A stretch of DNA of 37,693 nt, taken from IMG/VR virus record IMGVR_UViG_3300001768_000027, positions 1-37,693 of that record. One strand, written 5' to 3'. The notes beneath the pieces were generated by a model that had not been told where the DNA came from, did not search any database, and saw only the letters and a list, made by a program, of their open reading frames with translations. Source of the DNA: a virus. The translations under genes were made by a program, and so were the position numbers. Below, in pieces: positions 32,285-37,693 of this stretch; within the stretch, counting starts at the first letter, position 1, and each line of letters begins with the position of its first letter.

Positions 32285-32997
32285 ATTCAAACAATGAACG
32301 GATCATGGCAAAAATCAGAAAGTGCCTTGCGCTCAGCAAATCAGACAACGAGCACGAAGCCGCCGCAGCTCTTCGCCAGGCAAAAGCTCTGATGGAAAAG
32401 CACAAACTGGAAATGTCAGATATCGAGCAATCCAAAACTCAGGTTTACATTGACGAAAATGGAAAACCAAGCTCTCGCCCACCCCTCTGGCTAAACAGTC
32501 TTCATTCAGTTGTTGCCGCAGCCTTTGGATGCTCCGCATTCTCCCTTGGCGGTCAACCACTATTTGTCGGAGAAGCACCCGCACCAGAAATCGCGGCCTA
32601 CGCATCAAAAGTACTCGAAGCTCAGCTGCGAAAAAATAAAGACCAGTATCTTGCCGATATTCGCAAATCAGCAAATGAGCACAGCAAAAAAATTAAAAGA
32701 GCACACATGACCGCCCTCGGAAAAGGATTTGCAGAAGGCTGGGTTTACGGATGCCAAAAAGTTGTAGAGCGTTTTGCAGGCGAACTGCCGGACGAGATAA
32801 CACAGCAACACAAAGAGCGGGTAAGCAGTTATTTCTCTGCTCCGGTTGTCGAGCGCCAGCAGAAAAGCGCAGCAGAATCAACCATTGGAAAAATGGCACT
32901 GGCCGATGGTTATCGGCGCGGAAAAGAGGCCCAGATTCACGCCGGCATGAGTGCCGATGAAGGCCCAGCCAGACTGAGCAACAGAGGTTCATTATGA
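32281..32997 (+). CDS. DUF2786-containing protein
   Basis: A 238-residue protein. The N-terminal part (ERIMAKIRKCLALSKSDNEHEAAAALRQAKALMEKHKLEMSDIE) is the DUF2786 signature: a helical pair with NEHEA. After this comes a segment with WLNSLHSVVAAAFGCSAF and a helical region (AAYASKVLEAQLRKNKDQYLADIRKSANEHSKKIKRAHMTALGKGFAEGW) of the kind found with DUF2786 in phages. The end is polar. Nothing catalytic is obvious. The gene is coupled (ATGA) to both neighbours. The biological role of the family is unknown to me. Confidence 0.85.
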   Translation: MNSNNERIMAKIRKCLALSKSDNEHEAAAALRQAKALMEKHKLEMSDIEQSKTQVYIDENGKPSSRPPLWLNSLHSVVAAAFGCSAFSLGGQPLFVGEAPAPEIAAYASKVLEAQLRKNKDQYLADIRKSANEHSKKIKRAHMTALGKGFAEGWVYGCQKVVERFAGELPDEITQQHKERVSSYFSAPVVERQQKSAAESTIGKMALADGYRRGKEAQIHAGMSADEGPARLSNRGSL

Positions 32998-33311
32998 ACA
33001 GCTGGCCAGAGCACCGACAGTTCAAAAATCACGAAGGTGCATGGCTGCTCGATCAGCTTCATGAGTTTTTCGAGCGCGCCGGCAGTGGCGATCTGACACC
33101 GCCTGAAAAGGAACTGCTGCACCGTCTGTACTGGGCTGGCGGGCTCCTGCCGAAAACCAATACCGGCCCAGGGCAATCCGGACTGGTAAAGCGCGGGATG
33201 CTCACAGTCACAATCGGAGAGAACTGGTGGGATGACACCATCAATTTAACAATGAAAGGCCGCCGAGCAGCACAGCAGCTGCTGCAACTGGACACGGAAT
33301 TACCACTATGA
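32994..33311 (+). CDS. Small protein, unknown, possible winged helix
   Basis: A 105-residue protein, ATGA-coupled to the DUF2786 gene. A helical start (GAWLLDQLHEFFERAGSG, LTPPEKELLHRLYWAGGLLPKT) is followed by LVKRGMLTVTIGENWWDDTINLTMKGRRAAQQLL, a strand-turn-strand and helix order that could be a small winged helix. No family recognised. Position and coupling support a real early gene. Confidence 0.72.
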   Translation: MNSWPEHRQFKNHEGAWLLDQLHEFFERAGSGDLTPPEKELLHRLYWAGGLLPKTNTGPGQSGLVKRGMLTVTIGENWWDDTINLTMKGRRAAQQLLQLDTELPL

Positions 33312-33913
33312 AACTTATGATCATCGGCCACGCGCGCCACGGCAAAGACACGGTTTGCGAGATTTTGCGCGACCAGTACGGGCTTACTTTTCAAAGCAGC
33401 TCAGACGCGGCCTGCCAGCTGTTCATTTACAACCTGCTGCGTGACACCCACGGCTACAGCACCATCGAGGAGTGCTTTAACGACAGGGTGAACCACCGCG
33501 ACACCTGGTACCGGTTAATCAGCGAATACTGCACCGACGACAAAACCGCGCTGGCCCGCGCCATTTTCGCCAACCACAGCGTTTACTGCGGCAGCCGTAA
33601 CGCCGACGAATTTGCCGCGGTAGAGGCCGCCGGCCTGTTCGACTACTGCGTCTGGGTAGACGCCAGCCAGCGCCACCCGGCAGAGCCAGCCAGCAGCTGC
33701 AGCCTTACCCGCAGCCATGCCGACTTCGTGCTGGACAACAACGGAACGCTGGACGAACTGCAGGCCAACATCGCCCACATGATGCGCTGGATGCACGCCC
33801 TGAACGGCAACGTCTGCAAGTGCGGCGCGGCGCAAGAAACACAGGACGAAATCGAGTTTTTAGGCTGGCACGGCCACTGCGTTGCCTGCGCTATGCAGGA
33901 GGCAAACCAATGA
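33308..33913 (+). CDS. P-loop kinase-like protein (dNMP kinase type) with zinc-binding tail
   Basis: A 201-residue protein starting MKLMIIGHARHGKDTVCEIL, in which GHARHGKDT (residues 7-15) is a P-loop of the deoxynucleoside monophosphate kinase kind (T4 gp1-like). SSSDAACQLFIYNLLRD, VYCGSRNADEFAAVEAAGLFDYCVWVDAS and the HADFVLDNNGTLDELQANI ending also match this class, where the last segment holds the substrate/lid region. The C-terminus has a Cys pair KCGAA and a second CVACAM, a probable small zinc knuckle not usual for the family. Likely role in nucleotide supply for phage replication. Confidence 0.82.
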   Translation: MKLMIIGHARHGKDTVCEILRDQYGLTFQSSSDAACQLFIYNLLRDTHGYSTIEECFNDRVNHRDTWYRLISEYCTDDKTALARAIFANHSVYCGSRNADEFAAVEAAGLFDYCVWVDASQRHPAEPASSCSLTRSHADFVLDNNGTLDELQANIAHMMRWMHALNGNVCKCGAAQETQDEIEFLGWHGHCVACAMQEANQ

Positions 33914-34098
33914 AAAACGTGAGTACGGTTTATAAGTTCTTAGGCACATTTTTCCTGACGCTGATTGTCTTTGGTGTACTGGACGCCCTGACAAGCAACA
34001 CATCAGAGCCTCAAAGCATGCTGATCATAGCGTTTGCAATAACGTGGGCGATGGATCGCGACCAACAGAAAAAGGATACCCACAATGGCAAAAATTAA
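33910..34098 (+). CDS. Small membrane protein
   Basis: A 62-residue protein with ATGA overlap to the kinase gene. Two hydrophobic segments, about residues 9-27 (FLGTFFLTLIVFGVLDAL) and 35-48 (SMLIIAFAITWAMD), are followed by a charged tail (RDQQKKDTHNGKN). The start is fixed by the ATGA overlap; the reading frame upstream is part of the kinase gene. It overlaps the next gene by 14 bases. No family recognised. Confidence 0.72.
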   Translation: MKNVSTVYKFLGTFFLTLIVFGVLDALTSNTSEPQSMLIIAFAITWAMDRDQQKKDTHNGKN

Positions 34099-34603
34099 AC
34101 GCCGCAAGTACGACCCAAGCCGCAAGCGCCAGCAGCTGCAGGCCGACGTTCTGACCAACACCTTTTTCTACCACGGCAGCATGATTGAATCCGTTGGCGC
34201 CCTGTGTGGCAACTTTAAATACCGGCTGACCGACGACTCCGCCGCCGCGATCCTGCGCCGCAAAAACACGTGGTCAGGCGTTGTACTGGTTTTCTGCATC
34301 GACGCAAACGGCAACCCGTACACAAAGCCACGGTACTTTACTTATGACCAGCCGATCACCCGCGCCGAACTCGACAAACGAATCGAGCAGGAACAGCTCG
34401 CACTGCTCAGCGAAAGAAACATAAACCAGGTATGCAGCACCGGCTACTTCATCATGCCCGACCACACGCTTGATATGACCGTAAACCGCGAAACCATCAC
34501 CCGGCTTTTTGAGCGCGAAAATCCATACGACTACACAGTAACCGTACTCGCAGCAATGAGCCGAGAAGCCCAGTTAAACAAAGAAAATCAGGAGGCCGCA
34601 TGA
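34085..34603 (+). CDS. Early phage protein, unknown
   Basis: A 172-residue protein with a basic N-terminus (MAKIKRRKYDPSRKRQQLQ), a middle beta domain (WSGVVLVFCIDANGNPYTKPRYFTYDQ) and a helical C-terminus. No catalytic or binding motif recognised. The start lies inside the previous gene; the ATG follows GATACCCACA with only weak SD match, so coupling is likely. It ends at an ATGA overlap with the prtN-like gene. Confidence 0.72.
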   Translation: MAKIKRRKYDPSRKRQQLQADVLTNTFFYHGSMIESVGALCGNFKYRLTDDSAAAILRRKNTWSGVVLVFCIDANGNPYTKPRYFTYDQPITRAELDKRIEQEQLALLSERNINQVCSTGYFIMPDHTLDMTVNRETITRLFERENPYDYTVTVLAAMSREAQLNKENQEAA

Positions 34604-34857
34604 AAACCCTGTTCCTGGTAATGGCCCAATACGAAGCCGCAGAAATCCCTTTAGAGAAACTCTGCGAAGAACACTTCGGCATGAAGCTGCCGCAGGCGGT
34701 GCGCAAAGCCGCCCTGCATCAGCTGCCGGTGCCGTTTTACAAAAAGGCTGGTAAATCCGGCTACTTCTGCAGCGTGCAGGACTGGGCGGATTATCTGGAC
34801 AAGCAAGCACAGGAAGCGCGGCTGGAATGGGGCAGGATGAATAAAGCGGCGGTGTAA
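34600..34857 (+). CDS. PrtN-like pyocin/phage activator
   Basis: An 85-residue protein beginning MKTLFLVMAQYEAAEIPLEKLCEEHFGMKLPQAVRKAALHQLPVPFYKKAG, with a C-terminal DWADYLDKQAQEARLEW. The start T-L-F-L-x-M-A-Q-Y-E and the LxxWADYLD end are the pattern of the pyocin activator PrtN family. In Pseudomonas, PrtN activates pyocin genes after SOS; in phages such proteins sit near the integrase and may act on late or excision genes. It is the last gene before the cassette array, and its stop overlaps the array's first TAAC. Confidence 0.82.
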   Translation: MKTLFLVMAQYEAAEIPLEKLCEEHFGMKLPQAVRKAALHQLPVPFYKKAGKSGYFCSVQDWADYLDKQAQEARLEWGRMNKAAV

Positions 34858-34873
34858 CCCAAAGCCTTGTTAT
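34853..34873 (+). repeat. Left junction of the cassette array (stem-less att-like site)
   Basis: Directly over the prtN-like stop is TGTAACCCAAAG, then CCTTGTTAT (GTTAT at 34869-34873). It has the outer ends of the attC sites of this array (TAACCC...TTGTTAT) without the central stem-loop. It could be a deleted attC, or the original insertion target. Confidence 0.55.
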
Positions 34874-34891
34874 TTTTTTGAGAGATAAAAG

Positions 34892-35104
34892 ATGGATATT
34901 GATTCAGCATTTGAACGATTTATAGAGTTCCCAAGCAACTCAAAACAGTATGTAACGAGCGTAAGCGCAAAACTGTTTGCTAAACATTGCATCGAAAAGC
35001 TGGAAGCGGCAATACGCGAAACGATAGAAGACAATTTGCACTTGGCAGACGGTGACAACTGCACGCTGGCAAAGCTCAAGAAAGCGATAAATTACGATGA
35101 CTAA
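34892..35104 (+). CDS. Cassette 1 gene a, small acidic protein
   Basis: A 70-residue, mostly helical and acidic protein (MDIDSAFERFIEFPSNSKQYVTSVSAKLFAKHCIEKLEAAIRETIEDN, ending KLKKAINYDD). A TGAGAG ribosome binding site lies about eight nt upstream, inside the cassette. No known family recognised. It shares eight bases with the next gene of the same cassette, so the two are probably co-translated; a two-gene cassette may be a toxin-antitoxin or a modified-target pair, but no such family is recognised. Confidence 0.72.
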   Translation: MDIDSAFERFIEFPSNSKQYVTSVSAKLFAKHCIEKLEAAIRETIEDNLHLADGDNCTLAKLKKAINYDD

Positions 35105-35216
35105 GGAGGTAATAGCAAAAGTAATTTGTGCTAGCTGCGGCTGGACTGGCAAGCGAAAAACAGGGCAATTAGTGCTGTGCCCAGAATGCGGCAAGTACTG
35201 TGTTTTTGACACATAA
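35097..35216 (+). CDS. Cassette 1 gene b, tiny zinc-ribbon protein
   Basis: A 39-residue frame, MTKEVIAKVICASCGWTG with a second Cys pair LCPECGKYC; two CxxC pairs about 17 residues apart make a zinc ribbon. The start overlaps the end of the previous gene by eight bases, and TAA forms part of the attC end (ATAAC). It is too short for a usual ORF cut-off, yet start, overlap and attC-fused stop make it credible. Possibly a nucleic acid or protein binding adaptor. Confidence 0.65.
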   Translation: MTKEVIAKVICASCGWTGKRKTGQLVLCPECGKYCVFDT

Positions 35217-35263
35217 CCCGAATTTAACCGGCGGCGAAGCCGTCCTTTTGAAATTATTGTTAT
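35213..35263 (+). repeat. attC-like site 1
   Basis: ATAAC (35213-35217, over the stop of the zinc-ribbon gene) pairs with GTTAT (35259-35263). Inner arms AATTT (35221-35225) and AAATT (35251-35255) pair, and the central stem GGCGGC-GAA-GCCGTC (35230-35244, one G-T pair) closes it. About 51 bases, with unpaired bases mainly in the spacers, as in integron attC sites. Confidence 0.82.
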
Positions 35264-35282
35264 TGGGATGAGGATTTGAACA

Positions 35283-35525
35283 GTGAGTGAATGTAAAAAT
35301 TGTGAATTCGAATACGCTTACCGGAGTCTGTTCAACAAGCGGGCTGCAAGGGTGCAAGATTTGCAGAAAAAGGTGTGGGAAGAAATGAGTCGCAGAGCTA
35401 TGCCCGGAGCATATATGCAGCTTGTTGCCGACAAGATACTAGAGTACGGATGCGCTGAGATTGCCGACTTAAAGAAACAGGTTGAGCAACTACGTGCAGA
35501 AATAGCAGAGCTGGAAGCCCAATAA
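35283..35525 (+). CDS. Cassette 2 gene, Cys-rich N-terminus and coiled coil
   Basis: An 80-residue protein with a GTG start (GAGG ten nt upstream). MSECKNCEFEY carries a CxxC; the rest is helical, ending in a coiled coil (AEIADLKKQVEQLRAEIAELEAQ). No second Cys pair except an isolated GCAE. Probably an oligomeric small regulator or adaptor; family not recognised. The stop lies in the attC end (AATAAC). Confidence 0.72.
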   Translation: MSECKNCEFEYAYRSLFNKRAARVQDLQKKVWEEMSRRAMPGAYMQLVADKILEYGCAEIADLKKQVEQLRAEIAELEAQ

Positions 35526-35576
35526 CCCAGAGATAACGGGCGAGCGTAGCGAGTCCGAGTTGATTGAATTGTTATT
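35521..35576 (+). repeat. attC-like site 2
   Basis: AATAAC (35521-35526) pairs with GTTATT (35571-35576). The central stem CGGGC (35537-35541) and GTCCG (35553-35557) is followed outward by a TAAC / GTTG-type inner arm with unpaired bases on one side only. About 56 bases. Confidence 0.78.
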
Positions 35577-35594
35577 GCTCGCGGAGGGCGATTT

Positions 35595-35864
35595 ATGATC
35601 ACAAACCAACAGATAGAGGATCAGGATTACAGTATCAATGATATTGCAGACCTGAAAATGCGGCTTGAAATTGCTGAAAGTTCGCTCTTAGCAATTCAGG
35701 GGGCTTTGCAGCACGATCAGCCGCACAAAGCATACGAGATTGCGGTAAATGATCATGTCCGCATCACGTCTGGACATAACCATAATTGCGATGGTGATTT
35801 GGCTATCAATAGCACCGGTAACTACACCTGTGCATGCTATCTGATTGCCAGTGCAGAGCAATAA
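35595..35864 (+). CDS. Cassette 3 gene, small unknown protein
   Basis: An 89-residue protein with a clear ribosome binding site (GGAGG, seven nt before ATG). Acidic helical first half (QQIEDQDYSINDIADLKMRLEIAESSLLAIQGALQ), then HKAYEIAVNDHVRITSGHNHNCDGDLAINSTGNYTCACYLI with three Cys and two or three His that could bind a metal. The stop lies in the attC end. Family not recognised. Confidence 0.75.
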   Translation: MITNQQIEDQDYSINDIADLKMRLEIAESSLLAIQGALQHDQPHKAYEIAVNDHVRITSGHNHNCDGDLAINSTGNYTCACYLIASAEQ

Positions 35865-35932
35865 CCGCTTTGCTAAGGGGCTGGCGCTTTTTGCCAGTCC
35901 CGTGCGAAGCACGAACTTGAGCAAATTGTTAT
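35859..35932 (+). repeat. attC-like site 3
   Basis: CAATAAC (35859-35865) pairs with GTTAT (35928-35932). Inner arms TTTGCT (35869-35874) and AGCAAA (35920-35925) are perfectly complementary. A long central stem GGGGCTGGC / GCCAGTCCC (35877-35885 / 35893-35901) and a small second hairpin GTGC-GAA-GCAC (about 35902-35912) complete it. The clearest attC of the array. Confidence 0.85.
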
Positions 35933-35953
35933 ACACATTTTTGAGGACCTGCC

Positions 35954-36217
35954 ATGAAAGACCTGTTTGGAAAAAATGTTGAGATTAGCGGATGGACACA
36001 ATACGGAAACGGGAAAGCGGAAATCAGCGTGTTAGAAATACGCGTCGGAAGCTCCGAGACCCGGATCAGAGTGGAGATGTCATCTGATGAGATGGTGGCC
36101 TGGTGCAACAGTCACGGTCACCCAGTCACCGATATGCGTGATAAATATGCAGCAGACGATGGCGTTAGGCGCTGCGGTGACTGTGACGCACCGAAGCCCG
36201 AATGCGAGTGTGTATAA
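35954..36217 (+). CDS. Cassette 4 gene, small beta protein with Cys-rich end
   Basis: An 87-residue protein with GAGGA six nt before the ATG. First half beta (GKNVEISGWTQYGNGKAEISVLEIRVGSSETRIRVEM), then SSDEMVAWCNSHGHP and a Cys-rich end (RRCGDCDAPKPECECV, four Cys). A metal-binding tail is possible. Family not recognised. The stop TAA lies in the attC end (TATAAC). Confidence 0.75.
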   Translation: MKDLFGKNVEISGWTQYGNGKAEISVLEIRVGSSETRIRVEMSSDEMVAWCNSHGHPVTDMRDKYAADDGVRRCGDCDAPKPECECV

Positions 36218-36264
36218 CCCAAAACTAACCGGCGCGTAAGCGTCCGAATTGAGTGGCTTGTTAT
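36213..36264 (+). repeat. attC-like site 4
   Basis: TATAAC (36213-36218) faces GTTAT (36260-36264). Central stem CGGCGC-GTAA-GCGTCCG and inner arms ACTAA / TTGAGT with an unpaired G. The GTTATG end supplies the ATG of the next gene, so the attC junction doubles as a start codon. Confidence 0.8.
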
Positions 36265-36484
36265 GCCGTGCGTGAATTTTGGAAATGCGATTATCTGCTT
36301 AACTGCTGGCTGGTATCGACTGCGAACACCAGATGGGGGATATGTTTTTATGGATTGGCATAACTACCTTGGCCCGACATTCTTTCGCGACCGAGCCGCC
36401 AACAGGATGATCGAAGATTGGTATGAGGATGAAGGTATCTGTGCCGCCCTGGAGTGGTTTCAGCGCAGAGGCAAAAGGGCATAA
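36263..36484 (+). CDS. Cassette 5 gene, small aromatic-rich protein
   Basis: A 73-residue protein whose ATG is formed by the attC end (GTTATG). The sequence (LTAGWYRLRTPDGGYVFMDWHNYLGPTFFRDRAANRMIEDWYEDEGICAALEWFQRRGKRA) has a beta hairpin, then an acidic/aromatic helix. It resembles small phage- or cassette-type proteins with a YLGPTFF segment, function unknown to me. The only ribosome-binding-like bases are GAGTGG inside the attC stem arm, so the upstream cassette influences its translation. Confidence 0.72.
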   Translation: MPCVNFGNAIICLTAGWYRLRTPDGGYVFMDWHNYLGPTFFRDRAANRMIEDWYEDEGICAALEWFQRRGKRA

Positions 36485-36526
36485 CAAAAATATTCCCCGG
36501 CTCCGTCCGGGGCAATGAAGTGTTAT
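36481..36526 (+). repeat. attC-like site 5, also a likely terminator for integrase
   Basis: ATAAC (36481-36485) and GTTAT (36522-36526) are the ends; the centre is the perfect stem CCCCGG-CTCCGT-CCGGGG (36495-36512), with ATT/AAT inner arms. On the minus strand the stem is followed by AATATTTTTG, so it may also end integrase transcription. The integrase stop lies only seven bases beyond. Confidence 0.75.
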
Positions 36527-36532
36527 CAGCCC

Positions 36533-37693
36533 CTACTCACACACCCCTTCCAACCACTCCCAGCCCGCCCACTTATTGTTTGGCACTGAGTTTTCAATCT
36601 GAGTGTAACGCTTCAGAGAATTCCAGTTTTGGTGCCCGGTAACGCTGGCCACCCTGGGCACATCCCAGCGCTCACCATTCCAGCCATCCCGCTCAAACAG
36701 CCAGCTGGCGCACTCATGCCGCAGGTCGTGAAAGCGCAGATTATCAGCATCATCATCACTGGACCACATCCCCAAATCTTTCTGCACTGCACGGAACCTA
36801 TCGCCCAGAGTGCGGGAAAAATAAGGAAACCAACGATCATCACCTTCACGCTGAGGCATACTCAGCATAACGCGCCAGGCTTCATCCGGCACATAACACC
36901 ACACATCATTCGTCTGCTTTTTACTGGGGTGCTTCATCTGCCGCACCAGCACCCGCTGCTTTTCATAGTCCGTATCAGCGCGGGTTATCCGGCATATTTC
37001 CTCCTGTCGCCGGCCAGAGAGCATGGCGAACACAATCACCTTATCCATCGGGATCAGATCATCACGATGCATAAAGCGCCCGGTTCCCCACTTCAGCCGC
37101 TGCCCATAACAGTGAGATACCAACCTGGTGATTTCATCAACCGTAGGCCGCCGGTTACGCTCCCCACCCTTGCTGATGATACCCAGCTTGACCATGGTAC
37201 GCTGCGCAATATCCACTTCCTCATAACGGACATCACAACCCAACAACTCCCGCGCCACGGAGAACACACCACGAATAAAAATATAATGCTGATTCATCGT
37301 CGAAGGCCCAGCGCCCCAGGTTCGGCAGTGGCGGATAATATCTTTCGCCACAACATCACCCGCAATCAGCGAGCCAAACTCAGAGCCGGACAACTGCCGC
37401 AGCGTATCTGATTTCGTCTTACCCCACGGCTTAAGCGGATACACCTCCGCGATATAACGCTCAATCAGCTGCGCCACTGTTATGGGCTTTTCATCACGCC
37501 CTGAGATAGCGGCCGCAAGAACAGCCGGGTTAGACAACTCACCTTCACGCTGAGCCGCCCACTGCTCCGCAAGCTTGCGCTTTGCCCAGGTCTCCGCCTC
37601 ACGGTAAACCACCTTGCCGCCCCGCTTAATGCGGATCTCAGCACGGTATGAGATACTGCCATCCTTCTTTTTACGCTCTGATATCGTCGCCAT
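36533..37693 (-). CDS. int: Phage integrase, tyrosine recombinase
   Basis: A 386-residue protein. N-terminal SAM-like/arm-binding part (MATISERKKKDGSISYRAEIRIKRGGKVVYREAETWAKRKLAEQW, residues 1-100), then a core-binding domain, then the catalytic domain from about residue 180. Catalytic residues: R229 (LSGRRQEEICRI), K254 (MKHPSKK), H322 and R325 (FHDLRHECASW), H354 (VTGHQNW) and Tyr363 (LKRYTQIE). This R-K-H-R-H-Y set is complete. It resembles prophage integrases; the extra motif typical of integron integrases is not seen. The start is the last base of the window, so promoter and attachment site lie beyond it. Confidence 0.92.
   Translation of the reverse strand: MATISERKKKDGSISYRAEIRIKRGGKVVYREAETWAKRKLAEQWAAQREGELSNPAVLAAAISGRDEKPITVAQLIERYIAEVYPLKPWGKTKSDTLRQLSGSEFGSLIAGDVVAKDIIRHCRTWGAGPSTMNQHYIFIRGVFSVARELLGCDVRYEEVDIAQRTMVKLGIISKGGERNRRPTVDEITRLVSHCYGQRLKWGTGRFMHRDDLIPMDKVIVFAMLSGRRQEEICRITRADTDYEKQRVLVRQMKHPSKKQTNDVWCYVPDEAWRVMLSMPQREGDDRWFPYFSRTLGDRFRAVQKDLGMWSSDDDADNLRFHDLRHECASWLFERDGWNGERWDVPRVASVTGHQNWNSLKRYTQIENSVPNNKWAGWEWLEGVCE

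Larger units (their letters stand above)
34870..36522 (+). mobile_element. Integron-like gene cassette array (CALIN-like) inside the prophage
   Basis: Five head-to-tail units of about 390, 312, 357, 332 and 262 bases, each one or two small genes followed by an attC-like imperfect palindrome. Boundaries are placed at the G|TT of each GTTAT. All units face the same way as the phage early operon. Base composition and codon use look different from the flanking phage genes and between units. No integron integrase is present in the window. Evidence is structural: repeated R''/R' ends, inner complementary arms and GC stems. Confidence 0.82.

Noticed and set aside
34853-36526. Interpreting the cassette palindromes as ordinary terminators
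   Set aside because: They lack T runs on the plus strand, share fixed outer ends (ATAAC/GTTAT) fused to stop codons, and contain inner arms with one-sided bulges; terminators do not explain this. Only the last one may also terminate on the minus strand.
34853-36526. CRISPR array
   Set aside because: The repeats are not identical, are folded differently in size, and the spacing holds coding genes of 200-300 bases.
36533-37693. The integrase as the integron integrase (IntI) of the cassette array
   Set aside because: It has arm-binding N-terminal features and length of phage integrases, and no IntI-specific insertion near the second catalytic motif; it lies at the prophage end and reads towards the array.
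1-37693. tRNA genes or tRNA-derived attachment site
   Set aside because: No cloverleaf-like sequence or CCA end found by eye; attachment sites probably lie outside the window.

Overview
The window is one almost complete temperate siphophage genome, most likely an integrated prophage of a gammaproteobacterium. The host guess is an inference: it rests on a PrtN-type activator (a family known from Pseudomonas pyocin control), lambda-like gene order, moderately high GC, and integron-type attC sites. Neither attL nor attR can be seen; the right edge of the window is the start codon of the integrase.

Layout. Almost the whole minus strand reads like the lambda right arm, from right to left: cro (26.0 kb), a CII-like regulator (25.8-25.3), a lambda-O-like initiator with an internal iteron origin (25.2-24.3), a DnaB-type helicase (24.3-22.9), a Q-like antiterminator (22.9-22.6), lysis genes (GH108 endolysin and two holin-type membrane proteins, 22.4-21.2), an HNH nuclease and probable cos region (21.2-20.7), small and large terminase, a small membrane protein, portal, S49-type prohead protease, HK97-fold capsid, head-tail connectors, tail terminator, tube, tape measure and baseplate/tip proteins down to position 132. 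Terminator-type hairpins lie 13-18 nt in front of the endolysin, small terminase and tape-measure genes, which fits late expression by antitermination.

Immunity. A CI-like repressor (26107-26754, plus) is divergent from cro. I find two 14-bp operator-like sites between them and two more copies 2 kb away, in front of the plus-strand early operon. This is an OR/OL arrangement with consensus close to ATACGCAAWCGKAT. The repressor seems to lack the usual Ser/Lys self-cleavage residues. Between cI and the left operators, in the position of lambda rexAB, is an unusual membrane-anchored DEDDh exonuclease with a C-terminal BRCT-like domain.

Plus-strand early operon (28.0-34.9 kb): a string of small, mostly translationally coupled genes, including a DUF2303/YfdQ-like protein, a second DEDDh exonuclease, a four-TM coiled-coil protein, a DUF2786 protein, a dNMP-kinase-like P-loop protein and a PrtN-like activator.

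The most unusual region is 34.86-36.53 kb, between prtN and the integrase. It is a tandem array of five small gene cassettes, all in the same direction. Each ends in an imperfect inverted repeat that starts with (A/T)ATAAC at or over the stop codon, folds through inner arms and a GC stem, and closes with GTTAT. This is the architecture of integron attC sites. No integron integrase is visible; the neighbouring tyrosine recombinase is a phage-type one. The prophage therefore appears to carry a CALIN-like (integrase-less) integron cassette array, placed so that the phage early operon could transcribe it.
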